32,148 nucleotides of DNA from an uncultured Akkermansia sp. (GCA_949296365.1 CASFPZ010000036.1:1-32148), one strand, 5' to 3'. Positions 18,313-27,219 are shown, counted from the first letter of the stretch. Notes: generated by a model not told the origin, from the sequence alone. Program-made: numbers and translations.

Positions 18313-18370
18313 TTGGAACCCCGCCTGAGTTCGCAAACTGGAGGGGAATGCCCTCGGGCGGTGGTTCCAA
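18313..18370. other. Three-way-junction inverted repeat after ppk1
   Basis: The outer arms TTGGAACC-CCGCC (18313-18325) and GGCGG-T-GGTTCCAA (18357-18370) form 13 pairs with one bulged base. Inside lie two small hairpins: AGTT-CGCA-AACT (18328-18339) and GAGGG-GAATG-CCCTC (18341-18355). The structure begins 15 bases after the ppk1 stop and could end the ppx-ppk1 message, although no T-run follows. The remainder to 18603 (the 3' side of feoB) shows no gene. Confidence 0.6.
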
Positions 18371-18603
18371 TGATGAATCCTGTCCCCTGCTCAAGGCGAT
18401 GTTATGCTCGTGTTGTACGTTGCTTGTTGACTCTCAGGGGAAACAATGAAAAGTCAGTAAAATGAGTGAAAAGCTCTCAAAAGACCAATGAGTGTCCTTC
18501 TCTCATGAGTTGCCGTATGCTTGGCGGGTTACCATAGGTTATTCAGATGGAAAGGGGAGTTGTTATGATGTCTTCCATGGGGATTTGTTGGTGTCACAAA
18601 GTA

Positions 18604-21012
18604 TCATAACAAGAGGAGGGCGAGGCGGTAAACGACCCAGGCCATGACCCAGGCGATAGCGACGGTGTAAAGAGCGGAGTAAATTGCCCATTTCCAGCTG
18701 CCACTTTCTTGCCGAATGGCAACGAAGGTAGCAATACACGGGAAATAGAGGAGGATGAAGATCATGTAAGAAAGAGCAGAGGCTGGAGTGATTGCTTTGC
18801 TCAAAGTCTTTTGGAGGTAGGTTTCGCCTTGGGAAAGGGTGTCTTCGGTGAGTTCATTGGAATTGTCTTCTGAGCGGTACATGACTCCGAGTGTGCTGAC
18901 GGTGAGTTCTTTGGCGCCGATACCTGAGAGGATTCCTGTGCTCATTTTCCAGTCAAAACCAAGTGGAGAAAAGACTGGTTCGATGGATTTACCGATGAAG
19001 CCGATGTAGGAGTTTTCTTGCTGATCGGCCTCAGAATGATATTGATCGTGGTTGGGAAAGTAACCAAGGAACCAGATAATAACGGAAAAAATGAGAATGA
19101 TCCCGCCCATTTTTTGGAGATATTGTTTGCCTTTTTCCCAAGTGTGTCGAAGGATGGACTTGGTGGTTGGGATGCGATAAGGGGGAAGCTCCATGACAAA
19201 GGGCTGGTCTTCTTCTTTGATGAAATAACCAATAAGACGAGCTGAAACGACGGCGGTAACAATGCCTAAGACGTAGAGACCTAGTAGGACGAAACTGGCA
19301 TAATTGGGGAAGAAAGTGCCAACAAGAAGGAGGTAGAGCGGTAATCGTCCTGCACAAGACATGAAGGGTATGACCAACATGGTGATGAGGCGACTTCGTC
19401 GACTTTCAATAGTGCGGGTGGTGATGACGGCTGGCACGTTGCAGCCGAACCCCATGATCATGGGGATGAAGGATTTACCATGCAGTCCGATATGGTGCAT
19501 GATTTTGTCCATGATAAAGGCGGCTCGCGCCATGTAACCGGAGTCCTCTAACAGAGAAATGAAGAGATAGAGGATGAGGATATTGGGTAAGAAAACTAGG
19601 ACACTTCCGACTCCCCCGATGATTCCATTGGAAACGAGGTCTTTTAGCATGCCGTTAGAGAGGTACGACGATACCCATTTGCCAAATTCAGAGACAAGCC
19701 ATTCGATCCAAGCCATGGGGTATTCCCCCAATGTAAAGGTCCCCTGAAAAATGAGATATAACAAGAAAAAGAAAATGGGGAAAGCAAACCATTTGTCGGT
19801 GACGATCGAGTCGATGCGATCTGTCAGGGTTTTCTGTTTAACTCCTCCCTTGGCAGAGGGTTCAAAGGTTTCCCAAAGAGCCCCTTGAATGAAGGCGTAT
19901 TTGGCGTCGACGATGGCTGCTTCTGGCTGGGTTTCCAAAAGACTTTCGATTCGTTTCTGTTCTTCGAACCGGGTGGCAATGAATTCGTCTCGGTTGGGAA
20001 GACTCTCGAGGATTTGTTCGACGTCTTCATCGTGTTCTAGGTATTTGATGGCGAGGAACCGAGTAGAATATTTGTGGCGAATTTCACTGTCAATCGGGAT
20101 GAGTTGGCGAATGGATTGGATGCTTTGCTCGAGTTCGGCCCCGTGGTAGATGTGGAGGTGGCGGCAGAGCAGGGGTTGTCGCCGTTCGTAAACATGGATG
20201 ACGGTATCGAAGAGCTGATCGATTCCTTCTCCGGTGCGAGTGACGGTGGGAACAATTGGTGCTCCTAACAACTGTCCGAGTCGTTCGATATCTAGCTTGT
20301 CTCCTCGTTTCCTGAATTCATCGTACATATTGAGCGCTAGAACCATGCGCATGTCCATATCGATGACTTGCGTGGTCAGGTAGAGATTGCGCTCGAGATT
20401 AGAACTATCGACGACGTTGATGATGATATCCGGCATTTCTTCGACGAGATTGCGCCGGACATATAATTCCTCTGGACTATAGGCTGAGAGCGAATAAGTT
20501 CCTGGTAGGTCGACGATGGTGAATTGGTAACCTCCATAAGTAAACGTGCCTTCTTTGGCATCGACTGTGACGCCGCTATAGTTTCCGACGTGTTCGTGTG
20601 CGCCGGAGGCGATGTTGAAAAGGGAGGTCTTTCCACAGTTGGGGTTACCAATGAGGGCTACCCGAATTTCGTGGTTTCTCTCTGCCGCAAGATGCTCTAG
20701 TTCCTTCTCCAATAGGGTCTCTTCCTGGCTGTCAGAAGCATCGACTGATAGGATCCGGTGCCGATTGACGGATAGCCCCTGGGCTTCTTCCTGGCTGACT
20801 ACTTCAATGTTGTCCGCCTCTTCCCGTCGTAGAGAAATTTTGTAACCAATGATTTCGTATTCAATAGGATCTTGTAGCGGGGCATTCAGGATGACCCTGA
20901 CCATTTTCCCATAGACTACCCCCATTTCTGTGATGCGTTTTTGGAAACTGCCGTGGCCATGAACTTTAACAATCATTGCCTGTTCGCCAGTTTTCAGATC
21001 AGATAGCCTCAT
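18604..21012 (-). CDS. feoB: Fused FeoA-FeoB ferrous iron transporter
   Basis: FeoB is the GTPase-coupled inner-membrane Fe2+ importer, and FeoA is a small SH3-like partner usually encoded separately. Here one frame begins with a FeoA domain (MRLSDLKTGEQA to about residue 75) and continues after a short linker into the G domain. G1 is GNPNCGKT at 122-129, followed by VDLPGTYSLSAYSPEE and NVVDSSNLERNLYL. The membrane part carries the two gate regions, GFGCNVPAV and SCAGRLPLYLLLVGTFF, with their conserved cysteines. From the chosen ATG at 21012 the protein has 802 residues. An upstream in-frame start at 21075 would add 21 residues with no family counterpart. The gene follows bioC after a 162-base gap containing a candidate promoter and paired repeats. 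Confidence 0.95.
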   Translation of the reverse strand: MRLSDLKTGEQAMIVKVHGHGSFQKRITEMGVVYGKMVRVILNAPLQDPIEYEIIGYKISLRREEADNIEVVSQEEAQGLSVNRHRILSVDASDSQEETLLEKELEHLAAERNHEIRVALIGNPNCGKTSLFNIASGAHEHVGNYSGVTVDAKEGTFTYGGYQFTIVDLPGTYSLSAYSPEELYVRRNLVEEMPDIIINVVDSSNLERNLYLTTQVIDMDMRMVLALNMYDEFRKRGDKLDIERLGQLLGAPIVPTVTRTGEGIDQLFDTVIHVYERRQPLLCRHLHIYHGAELEQSIQSIRQLIPIDSEIRHKYSTRFLAIKYLEHDEDVEQILESLPNRDEFIATRFEEQKRIESLLETQPEAAIVDAKYAFIQGALWETFEPSAKGGVKQKTLTDRIDSIVTDKWFAFPIFFFLLYLIFQGTFTLGEYPMAWIEWLVSEFGKWVSSYLSNGMLKDLVSNGIIGGVGSVLVFLPNILILYLFISLLEDSGYMARAAFIMDKIMHHIGLHGKSFIPMIMGFGCNVPAVITTRTIESRRSRLITMLVIPFMSCAGRLPLYLLLVGTFFPNYASFVLLGLYVLGIVTAVVSARLIGYFIKEEDQPFVMELPPYRIPTTKSILRHTWEKGKQYLQKMGGIILIFSVIIWFLGYFPNHDQYHSEADQQENSYIGFIGKSIEPVFSPLGFDWKMSTGILSGIGAKELTVSTLGVMYRSEDNSNELTEDTLSQGETYLQKTLSKAITPASALSYMIFILLYFPCIATFVAIRQESGSWKWAIYSALYTVAIAWVMAWVVYRLALLLL

Positions 21013-21034
21013 AATTGTGTGGTGCAGCAAAAGA

Positions 21035-21105
21035 AATAATTCATATCCCCCAAAAGGGAGAATAATTCCCAACACCTATATAGCACAAAATTTGCCTTAT
21101 TGCCA
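21035..21105 (-). promoter_or_regulatory. Candidate feoB promoter with repeated AATAATTC boxes
   Basis: On the minus strand TTGCCA read on the plus strand (21100-21105) gives a -35-like TGGCAA, and TATATA at 21077-21082 gives a -10-like element, with a 17-base spacer. Just downstream, the plus-strand octamer AATAATTC occurs twice, at 21035-21042 and 21061-21068, 26 bases apart. The second copy sits in GAATAATTC, a perfect palindrome. Such paired boxes over the transcription start could bind a metal-responsive repressor, but they do not spell a Fur box that I recognise. Confidence 0.3.
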
Positions 21106-21174
21106 GTAGGGAATGTGTCTGCATATGGGGATGAGAGAATTAGCGATTGGGGTGAAATAGATGAAACGCGTAGT

Positions 21175-21954
21175 TTAATGTTGCGACCTAATTGCAAGAA
21201 TGTAGAGTGGGCGGTAAGTGAGAGAGACCTGGCCTTGCGGTGTGGAGAAGAGTTGTCGGTACTGGGTCATGAATTGTCGGAGGCGATGGGGTGTCCAAAT
21301 TTGAGTGTGCGTGGCTGTGACGCCTGTTTGGCGGAGATGGTGAAGGACTTGGTTGGGGGTGTCGAATGTGAGTTGGATGGTTTCGTCTTCGAGAATTTGG
21401 AGATTGTAAAACGGGGCTAACCAATGTTGCCATTGGCTAGCGGACGGATAAGCGAGCCCTTGGTTGGTGAGTCGGTGGATTTCTGACAGGTTGCCTGGCA
21501 GGAAGGTTGAGAACATCAAGATACTATTGGGGGATTGCCATGAGGCTAGTCTGGTGACGAATGCGGCTGGGTGAGCGATCCATTGAAACACGGAAGTTGA
21601 AGCGATGAGGTCTGCGGTCCCCTTCCATTCCCAGTGTTCAATGTCTGCCTGGACAAAGGTTGTAGGGGATGAGCAGAAGGCGAGCGCCTGGGTGGCACAG
21701 TCGCCCTGGATATCGTTGAGTATCCAGTTTGTGTCGGGAAATAACAGTTGCAAATGTCGGGTCAATCCTCCGGTTCCACAACCGATTTCAAGTGCATGCT
21801 CGGGGAAAAATGGCCTTGAACGAGTGAATTCTGCCAATATTTGAGCGGAGTGCGCTGCAATACGTTGTTGAGCGATGGCGGCTTGGTCATACGTGGCACA
21901 ACAGCGTCCGAATTGCCGACTGATCCGTTGTCGATTGATTAGAGCTGGTTCCAT
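21175..21954 (-). CDS. bioC: BioC, malonyl-ACP O-methyltransferase
   Basis: BioC methylates the free carboxyl of malonyl-ACP so that fatty acid synthesis can build the pimeloyl chain for biotin. The class I SAM fold is seen in ALEIGCGTGGLTRHL (glycine loop, about residues 54-68), an acidic strand in WILNDI, and the post-motif region DLIASTSVFQWI. The N-terminus MEPALINRQRISRQFGR with the following tyrosine is typical of BioC. The ATG at 21954 gives 259 residues; another at 21963 adds three. The longer frame from 22032 only overlaps bioG and adds nothing conserved. It overlaps the end of bioG by 16 bases, so the two are coupled. Confidence 0.88.
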   Translation of the reverse strand: MEPALINRQRISRQFGRCCATYDQAAIAQQRIAAHSAQILAEFTRSRPFFPEHALEIGCGTGGLTRHLQLLFPDTNWILNDIQGDCATQALAFCSSPTTFVQADIEHWEWKGTADLIASTSVFQWIAHPAAFVTRLASWQSPNSILMFSTFLPGNLSEIHRLTNQGLAYPSASQWQHWLAPFYNLQILEDETIQLTFDTPNQVLHHLRQTGVTATHTQIWTPHRLRQFMTQYRQLFSTPQGQVSLTYRPLYILAIRSQH

Positions 21955-22595
21955 CGATCCCATAGGTAGAATGGATAATGCGGTGCTTGAAGAACATAGA
22001 CGGGAACGCCGAGGTTGTTCCAGGCTTGGCATTGGTTTTTGGGCGGAAAGATGAGATCTTTCTGTGAGACGAAGGCTTTGTCCCAGGTCCAGGGAACGGT
22101 TGGAACGGGGGTGGAGTCGATGCCTTGATAGAGTTTGTGGAGTTCGTCGGTAATCTCATCGAGCGGGCGGGGGGGTATGCCCTGATATTGGGCGAGTATA
22201 GAAGATGAACCGCAGATTCGGCGATTGAAGCGAGAAACTCCATCTGCTGTCAAGTTGTTGAGTGTGGCTCGGAAGATTGCTGTGGGGATGCCTACCTCGT
22301 CGTGAATGGGGGTGGGGGTGCCGTTGATCGCAAGGGCTGTGGTGATTTGGGTTGGTGTCCATTGGGCCCCAACGTGCATGGCAACCCAGACTCCAAGCGA
22401 CCAGGCAACTAGGGTAATCGAAGAATAACGCGACAAATCGGCGGGAAAGATGAGGTCGCGATAGTCGTATGCTAGCCACACATCTTCGTCGTCCCTAGGC
22501 GCAATGCGGTGGAATAGCTGTGGTGAGACTGACCAGCCGCAAAAGAATAATAGAAGGCGATCGTGACCTTGGTTGCGATAGTAATCGATTTGCAT
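21939..22595 (-). CDS. bioG: BioG, pimeloyl-ACP methyl ester esterase
   Basis: BioG (DUF452 family) removes the methyl ester from pimeloyl-ACP, ending chain growth before BioF acts. It is a non-homologous substitute for BioH. The protein has 218 residues, the family length. It shows the N-terminal LLLFFCGWSVSP, the nucleophile elbow LVAWSLGVWVA with S66, a tryptophan-rich middle, and a C-terminal QAPHYPFY with H206. S66 and H206 sit close to the catalytic Ser and His positions known for Haemophilus BioG. It lies between bioF (33 bases upstream) and bioC (overlapping). bioH is not seen in the window. Confidence 0.88.
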   Translation of the reverse strand: MQIDYYRNQGHDRLLLFFCGWSVSPQLFHRIAPRDDEDVWLAYDYRDLIFPADLSRYSSITLVAWSLGVWVAMHVGAQWTPTQITTALAINGTPTPIHDEVGIPTAIFRATLNNLTADGVSRFNRRICGSSSILAQYQGIPPRPLDEITDELHKLYQGIDSTPVPTVPWTWDKAFVSQKDLIFPPKNQCQAWNNLGVPVYVLQAPHYPFYLWDRWNQL

Positions 22596-22628
22596 GAAAT
22601 GATGAGGAAAAGTCGATAAAAATGAGCG

Positions 22629-23786
22629 TTAAGAATGAATCTCTTCCTGAATCAATTGAGCGAGACTGACGAGGCTTTCCTGAGGAATGTCAGCAGTCAA
22701 CGAAAAACGGATTCTCGAAGTCCCTTGGGGTACTGTTGGCGGACGCACGGGTAAACAATAGAACCCGCGTCGACGTAGTTGTCTGGCTACGGAAATGCAG
22801 TCTTCATTTGTACCGACTATCCAGGGTATGATGTGGCTTGTAGAAAGCTCTCCTCCGTGGCCTGTCAGTGTTTGCGAGAGGATGTTGCTGTGTGCCGCGA
22901 GGGTATTGCGGCGATCTTGCATTTCCGGCAAACGGCGGAAGACAAAACTTGTCCAAGCGGTTTGGAATGGGGGAAGGGCGGTACTGAAGATGAGCGAACG
23001 GGCTGTGTTGACTAGGTAGTCACGAAGCGTTTTACTACAGAGGACGTAAGCTCCCATCGAGGCGAGAGCTTTGCCGAATGTTCCGACAAGGAGGTCGATA
23101 TCTGCTATACAGTTCATTTCTTCGGCAATGCCTAGTCCATGGGGCCCTCGGACTCCTATGGCGTGTGCTTCGTCGACATATAAGAGAACATTGGAATAGC
23201 GTTTTTTTAGATCGATCAACTGGCGGAGGTCGGTGACGTCTCCATCCATGCTGAATATACTTTCGGTGGCTATGATGACCTGATCGTACTGCGAAGCTTC
23301 TTTTTCTAGTAAGTTGTCGAGGTGAATGTAGTCCTGATGCCTGTATCGGCGGAAGGCGGCATTGCTGAGTTTGAGCCCATCGATGATACTGGCGTGAGCT
23401 AATTTGTCGGCGATAATTAGGGTGTGCTTGTCGGCTAGAGCTGAGAGAATACCGGTGTTGGCATGATAACCGCTGTTGAAAACTAGTGCGGCTTCTCGTC
23501 CGAAAGATTGTTGCAGGAGTTGCTCGAGCTCTTCTGTGTACGGTGAATTGCCTGTTAACAGGCGTGAGGAAGAGGATGATAGCGGTAGCGGCTGATTCAT
23601 CGCCCAAGTCAGAAAATCCCGCCGGAGTGTGGTGTCATGGGCCAGTCCGAGATAATCGTTCGACGAACAATTCACCATGGTCCCTTCCTGGCTGTGTACG
23701 TAAACGCCATGTTGGGTGATGTCGGGTAGTCGACGGAGATTGCCGACTTGAGTAAGTCTATCTAAAAATTGTTGGTAATCTTTCAT
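22629..23786 (-). CDS. bioF: BioF, 8-amino-7-oxononanoate synthase
   Basis: BioF condenses pimeloyl-ACP with alanine using pyridoxal phosphate, the first step of building the biotin ring. The 385-residue protein has the alpha-oxoamine synthase signatures: NCSSNDYLGLA near the start, FNSGYHANTG, DEAHAIGVRGPHGLG (205-219, the Asp and His contacting the cofactor), and LVGTFGKALASMGA with the Schiff-base lysine K239. The ATG at 23786 gives MKDYQQF; an in-frame start at 23798 would add only four residues. It heads the bioF-bioG-bioC run. bioA, bioD and bioB are not in the window and must lie elsewhere or be missing. The Nim-like gene ends 88 bases upstream on the same strand. Confidence 0.95.
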   Translation of the reverse strand: MKDYQQFLDRLTQVGNLRRLPDITQHGVYVHSQEGTMVNCSSNDYLGLAHDTTLRRDFLTWAMNQPLPLSSSSSRLLTGNSPYTEELEQLLQQSFGREAALVFNSGYHANTGILSALADKHTLIIADKLAHASIIDGLKLSNAAFRRYRHQDYIHLDNLLEKEASQYDQVIIATESIFSMDGDVTDLRQLIDLKKRYSNVLLYVDEAHAIGVRGPHGLGIAEEMNCIADIDLLVGTFGKALASMGAYVLCSKTLRDYLVNTARSLIFSTALPPFQTAWTSFVFRRLPEMQDRRNTLAAHSNILSQTLTGHGGELSTSHIIPWIVGTNEDCISVARQLRRRGFYCLPVRPPTVPQGTSRIRFSLTADIPQESLVSLAQLIQEEIHS

Positions 23787-23874
23787 GAAGAAGAGCAAGG
23801 GGCGTTTTGTCCTATGGTGTTGATTGGCCTAACACCGTATTCATAGTCGAAACGTGTCGAATGGTATCGAGTCC

Positions 23875-24363
23875 TTATTGGGGGATGTTTTTGGATTTTC
23901 CGCTCATTTCCTGGATGTCAAATCGGATGATTTCTGTGCGGTAAAATGACTTTTGAGCGTATTTGAGTCCGATTTCAAGATGATCGGGCGCATATTTGCG
24001 GAGGATGAGTTCAATGGCATGCTTGCGCTCTTCCGGGGGGAGCCCTAGGCGAGCCTGCCCTTTGAGAATGATACTTTGGTAAGCGGTAGAAAATTGGGCT
24101 GGGACAATACGTGTGGCGCCGACGACGCAGAATGAGGCGGCGGCGTGTTGGCTAATGCATTGGAGCTTTTTCCCCTCCGGTGCGCAGTGGATATAAAGCC
24201 CACTGGTGGCGTCCCACACGTAATTGGCGGGAATGCCGTAAGGTCGGCCTTGTGGGTCGACCAACGAGAGGACTCCGTATTCGCCTTGTTGCAACAGGAG
24301 ATAAGCGGCTTGCTCATCGAGCAGGCGATCCTGCCGTCTGATGGGTGCATTGTTGTATAGCAT
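23875..24363 (-). CDS. Pyridoxamine 5'-phosphate oxidase-like flavin protein, Nim family
   Basis: The protein has a split-barrel flavin-binding fold, of the group that includes the NimA 5-nitroimidazole reductases and many uncharacterised flavoproteins. Visible features are the N-terminal IRRQDRLL, GEYGVLSLVDPQGRPYGIPANYVW (first strands of the barrel), LYIHCAPEGKKLQCI, and the later SIILKGQARL. From the ATG at 24363 it has 162 residues. A GTG at 24390 would add nine, but AAGGG lies upstream of the ATG, so I prefer the shorter form. The family is clear while the substrate is not. Nitroimidazole resistance should not be assumed, because most family members have unknown roles. It could be read through into bioF. 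Confidence 0.8.
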   Translation of the reverse strand: MLYNNAPIRRQDRLLDEQAAYLLLQQGEYGVLSLVDPQGRPYGIPANYVWDATSGLYIHCAPEGKKLQCISQHAAASFCVVGATRIVPAQFSTAYQSIILKGQARLGLPPEERKHAIELILRKYAPDHLEIGLKYAQKSFYRTEIIRFDIQEMSGKSKNIPQ

Positions 24364-24440
24364 ACGCAGAATGTGCCCTTTAACAATCACATGAGGACGA
24401 TTTTGTCAAAACTTCATTCGAATGGGATAGGGGGAATCTG

Positions 24441-24531
24441 CCCATGTATGGGTTTATAAAGGTGCTGTTTTAGGAGGAAATAGCTATGAATTGGGTTTGA
24501 AAACGAGACAAGACGTGGAAAAATCTTGTCT
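24441..24531 (+). promoter_or_regulatory. Leader with tiny ORF and hairpin before the TPR gene
   Basis: A strong Shine-Dalgarno (TAGGAGGAAA, 24471-24480) precedes ATG at 24486 of a four-codon frame, MNWV, ending in TGA at 24498-24500. Eight paired bases, AGACAAGA (24506-24513) and TCTTGTCT (24524-24531), follow with a ten-base loop. A small palindrome CCCAT-GT-ATGGG lies at 24441-24452. The TPR gene itself starts 98 bases after the tiny stop, with a weak ribosome site. The layout resembles a translated leader, but no T-run follows the hairpin, so a function is only possible. Confidence 0.35.
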
Positions 24532-24597
24532 ATCATGGCTGGATGTTTTGTAAATGACCAACGTTGTTTTGTCATTAATTTTGCTTTTAGACGAGCC

Positions 24598-27219
24598 ATG
24601 AAATTACGATTGCCCGGATTTTCTATTTGCCTGTTAGCGTTTGCTTGTAGTGCGCCTTTGGTGGTTGTTGCTCAAGAGCAAGATAATGTGGCAGGCGCTT
24701 TTAGCGCTGTAGGTAGTGATCCTGGTGAATTGTATTACCACGCTTGGAGGATGTGTAGCGATGCTGAACATATCGCTCAAGAACAGCAATATGCTGAAGC
24801 TCTCCACAAAAACCAAGATGCGTTGACTATTTTATCGGCTATTGCTCGTGATCATCCTCAGTGGAAGTCTGCTATGGTGGCCAGACGAATTGCTCTCGCT
24901 CAAAATAACAAAAAAAAATGGACGGAATTGGCTCAAAAGCAAGCTGTCCAAAATGCAAAAAACAATTTGCCTGTTTCTCCTGAGATAACTGACAGAACGG
25001 GCCAAGGTGCTGCCTTGGATGGCCAGGGGCGTGGTCGCGATTCTTTGCCGGGATTTGAGGAACTGGAGCGGCAGAGACAAGCTCAGGTTCAGCGGTCGCC
25101 TAATGATGGCTATATGCCTCCGATATCGCCGACGACTGTGGAAAGTGCGGGATCTAGCTATACCCGGATGGAACAGGAAGTGGTGAGGCTGCGAATGGAA
25201 AACGATGCCTTGATTCAGGCCTTAAGAGAAACCAAAAAAGAACTGTTGGTGGCTACAAGAAAACGTGTGTTGGCTGAAGCTGATGCCAAAGCTCGAGAAG
25301 AACAATACCAAGAACTGGCAAAACAACTCAGACAGGAACGTACGGTCAATAGCGAACTTGTGCAGAGTCTAACAAAACAGTTAGAAACGGCTAAACGCGA
25401 CCTGGAAACGTCGAAATTGGCTCGTCAGCAGGCTGAAGAACAGGTTAGACAATTGACAAAACAGCTCGAACAAAGCAATGAAATGTTGGCTGAAGTGACT
25501 CGCGAACGTGATTCGCTAAAAGAGGAACGAGAACAACTGGCTGCAATCATTGAATTAAATAGCCCAGACAAAACGAAAAATTTGCTTGATACCAATTTGT
25601 CTCTGGCTGCTAAGTTGAAGGAGGCTGAGGCAAAAATCGCTCGCCTAGAGAATGAAAAACAGGAAAGCGAGGATATGAGAGCTGCCAATTTGCGTGAGTT
25701 AGAGAACACTCGTGCCGAGGCTGCCAAACTTAAAACGCAGTTGGCGGCAATTTACGACGAAAATATGGGATATCGTAAGCGCATCTCTGAATTGAACACT
25801 AAATTGGTGAATACTGAGGCTGAGTTGGAGCGGTTAGCTGCCTCGGAGTCGGCAAGTCCGCTGGATATTGAAGAAAATAGGATTTTGCGGTCTGCTGTGA
25901 GTAAGCAGATGCGTTTGCTGGCTACCCAGGTGAAAAGCCGCGAGCTCTTGATTGAATCATATACGCGGTTGAAATTAAAGGATCCTGCTATGGCTGAGGC
26001 TTTGAAGATGCTTAAAGATGGCAGTAACCTGGAATTGACGCCTGCTGAAAAGGAATTGCTGGCGAAACTCGAGAGTCGCGAGAAGGCTGCTCAGAATAGT
26101 TCGAATTCTCAGTTGTCTGAGGTAGATCGCCAACGCTTGGCAACGGAACAATCTGTCAGGAGTCAATACGAAATGGAGGCAATTGGGTTGACTGCTGAGA
26201 AGGCTTTTAGCAAGGGTCGTTATGCCGCCGCCGAACAGCTCTACAAAACCTTGATTGACAACAGACCTGATCATTTCCCGGCACGTGTCAACTTGGGAAC
26301 GATTTTGCTAAAACGCAATTTGGTCGAAGAAGCCATTATGCATTTGACTCGCGCTGTGGAAATCGACAAGAATTCAGGCCCGGCCCAATTCTTATTGGGG
26401 ATTGCACGGTATCGTGCGGGTCAGGATAAAGAAGCGATGATGGCCTTTCAGAAAACGGTGAGAATAGAACCTGACAATGCGATGGCATTGCTTTACATGG
26501 GCAATATTGAAAGTACCTCGAATCGGTCTGCTGAAGCTGTTAAGTACTACGAACAAGCATTGAAAATTAATCCTAAGTTTGCCGATGCTCATTTTAATAT
26601 GGCCTCAACATTGGCTCGTATGGGAAAATTTAAGGAAGCTCGCGTTGCATATGATAAGGCGATCAATGCCGGTGCTCTTCCTGATCTTGCCCTCCAGGAT
26701 ATGTTGGAACAAGAGTCGCCCCTTCCGCCGGTCGAGCCGGTGTCTCCTATTGCCTCTGCTTCTCAGAATGGTGAGGACCAGAAATCTGCTGCCAAAGAAC
26801 AACAGCTTGCTGCAACTCCTGTCTCTACTGCTTCCAATAAACAGAAGGTTCCAAAAGATAAACCTGTTGCTAAGGTCGAGCCGGAAAAGGGGCAACAAAA
26901 AGAGGTTTTAACTCCAAAGAGTGCTGATTCGTCGTCCACTAAAGATCCGCAGGCTAAAAAACAACACAAGGCTGATTCAAAAAAAGACGATCAAAAAACA
27001 GTGGTGGAGAAGGCTGATAAAAAATCCGAGGAAAAATTGCAAAATCAGCGTTCGACTAGTCGTAAAGTTTCTAAGTCTCAGGCTGACTCTCAAGAACAAA
27101 GGCCTGTCGATAAAGATCGTTTGTCTGAATCTAAGAAAACAGACAAGGAGGCTGTTCGGGAAGAAGAAAAATCAAACGAAGAATCGTCTCCGCGTCGCAA
27201 TAGAAGATGGCGATTTTGA
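24598..27219 (+). CDS. Exported coiled-coil protein with TPR repeats and a lysine-rich tail
   Basis: I do not recognise a named family for the whole protein. From the ATG at 24598 it has 873 residues. Residues 1-26 form a signal peptide (MKLRLPGFSICLLAFACSA, then VVVAQ), so it is exported. This decides the start; the frame opens earlier at 24526, but that would bury the signal. Residues about 180-415 are a long Glu/Lys/Gln/Ala-rich coiled coil. About five TPR units follow (about 535-700), for example AEQLYKTLIDNRPDHFPA and YYEQALKINPKFADAH. The last 150 residues are Lys/Ser/Gln/Glu-rich, low complexity, and end in RRNRRWRF. TPR plus coiled coil suggests a periplasmic scaffold or a partner in envelope assembly, by inference only. 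Confidence 0.8.
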   Translation: MKLRLPGFSICLLAFACSAPLVVVAQEQDNVAGAFSAVGSDPGELYYHAWRMCSDAEHIAQEQQYAEALHKNQDALTILSAIARDHPQWKSAMVARRIALAQNNKKKWTELAQKQAVQNAKNNLPVSPEITDRTGQGAALDGQGRGRDSLPGFEELERQRQAQVQRSPNDGYMPPISPTTVESAGSSYTRMEQEVVRLRMENDALIQALRETKKELLVATRKRVLAEADAKAREEQYQELAKQLRQERTVNSELVQSLTKQLETAKRDLETSKLARQQAEEQVRQLTKQLEQSNEMLAEVTRERDSLKEEREQLAAIIELNSPDKTKNLLDTNLSLAAKLKEAEAKIARLENEKQESEDMRAANLRELENTRAEAAKLKTQLAAIYDENMGYRKRISELNTKLVNTEAELERLAASESASPLDIEENRILRSAVSKQMRLLATQVKSRELLIESYTRLKLKDPAMAEALKMLKDGSNLELTPAEKELLAKLESREKAAQNSSNSQLSEVDRQRLATEQSVRSQYEMEAIGLTAEKAFSKGRYAAAEQLYKTLIDNRPDHFPARVNLGTILLKRNLVEEAIMHLTRAVEIDKNSGPAQFLLGIARYRAGQDKEAMMAFQKTVRIEPDNAMALLYMGNIESTSNRSAEAVKYYEQALKINPKFADAHFNMASTLARMGKFKEARVAYDKAINAGALPDLALQDMLEQESPLPPVEPVSPIASASQNGEDQKSAAKEQQLAATPVSTASNKQKVPKDKPVAKVEPEKGQQKEVLTPKSADSSSTKDPQAKKQHKADSKKDDQKTVVEKADKKSEEKLQNQRSTSRKVSKSQADSQEQRPVDKDRLSESKKTDKEAVREEEKSNEESSPRRNRRWRF

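Noticed and set aside
21009..21075. Upstream start for feoB adding 21 residues
   Set aside because: The extra residues have no counterpart in FeoA, while the ATG at 21012 gives the typical MRLSDLKTGE opening.
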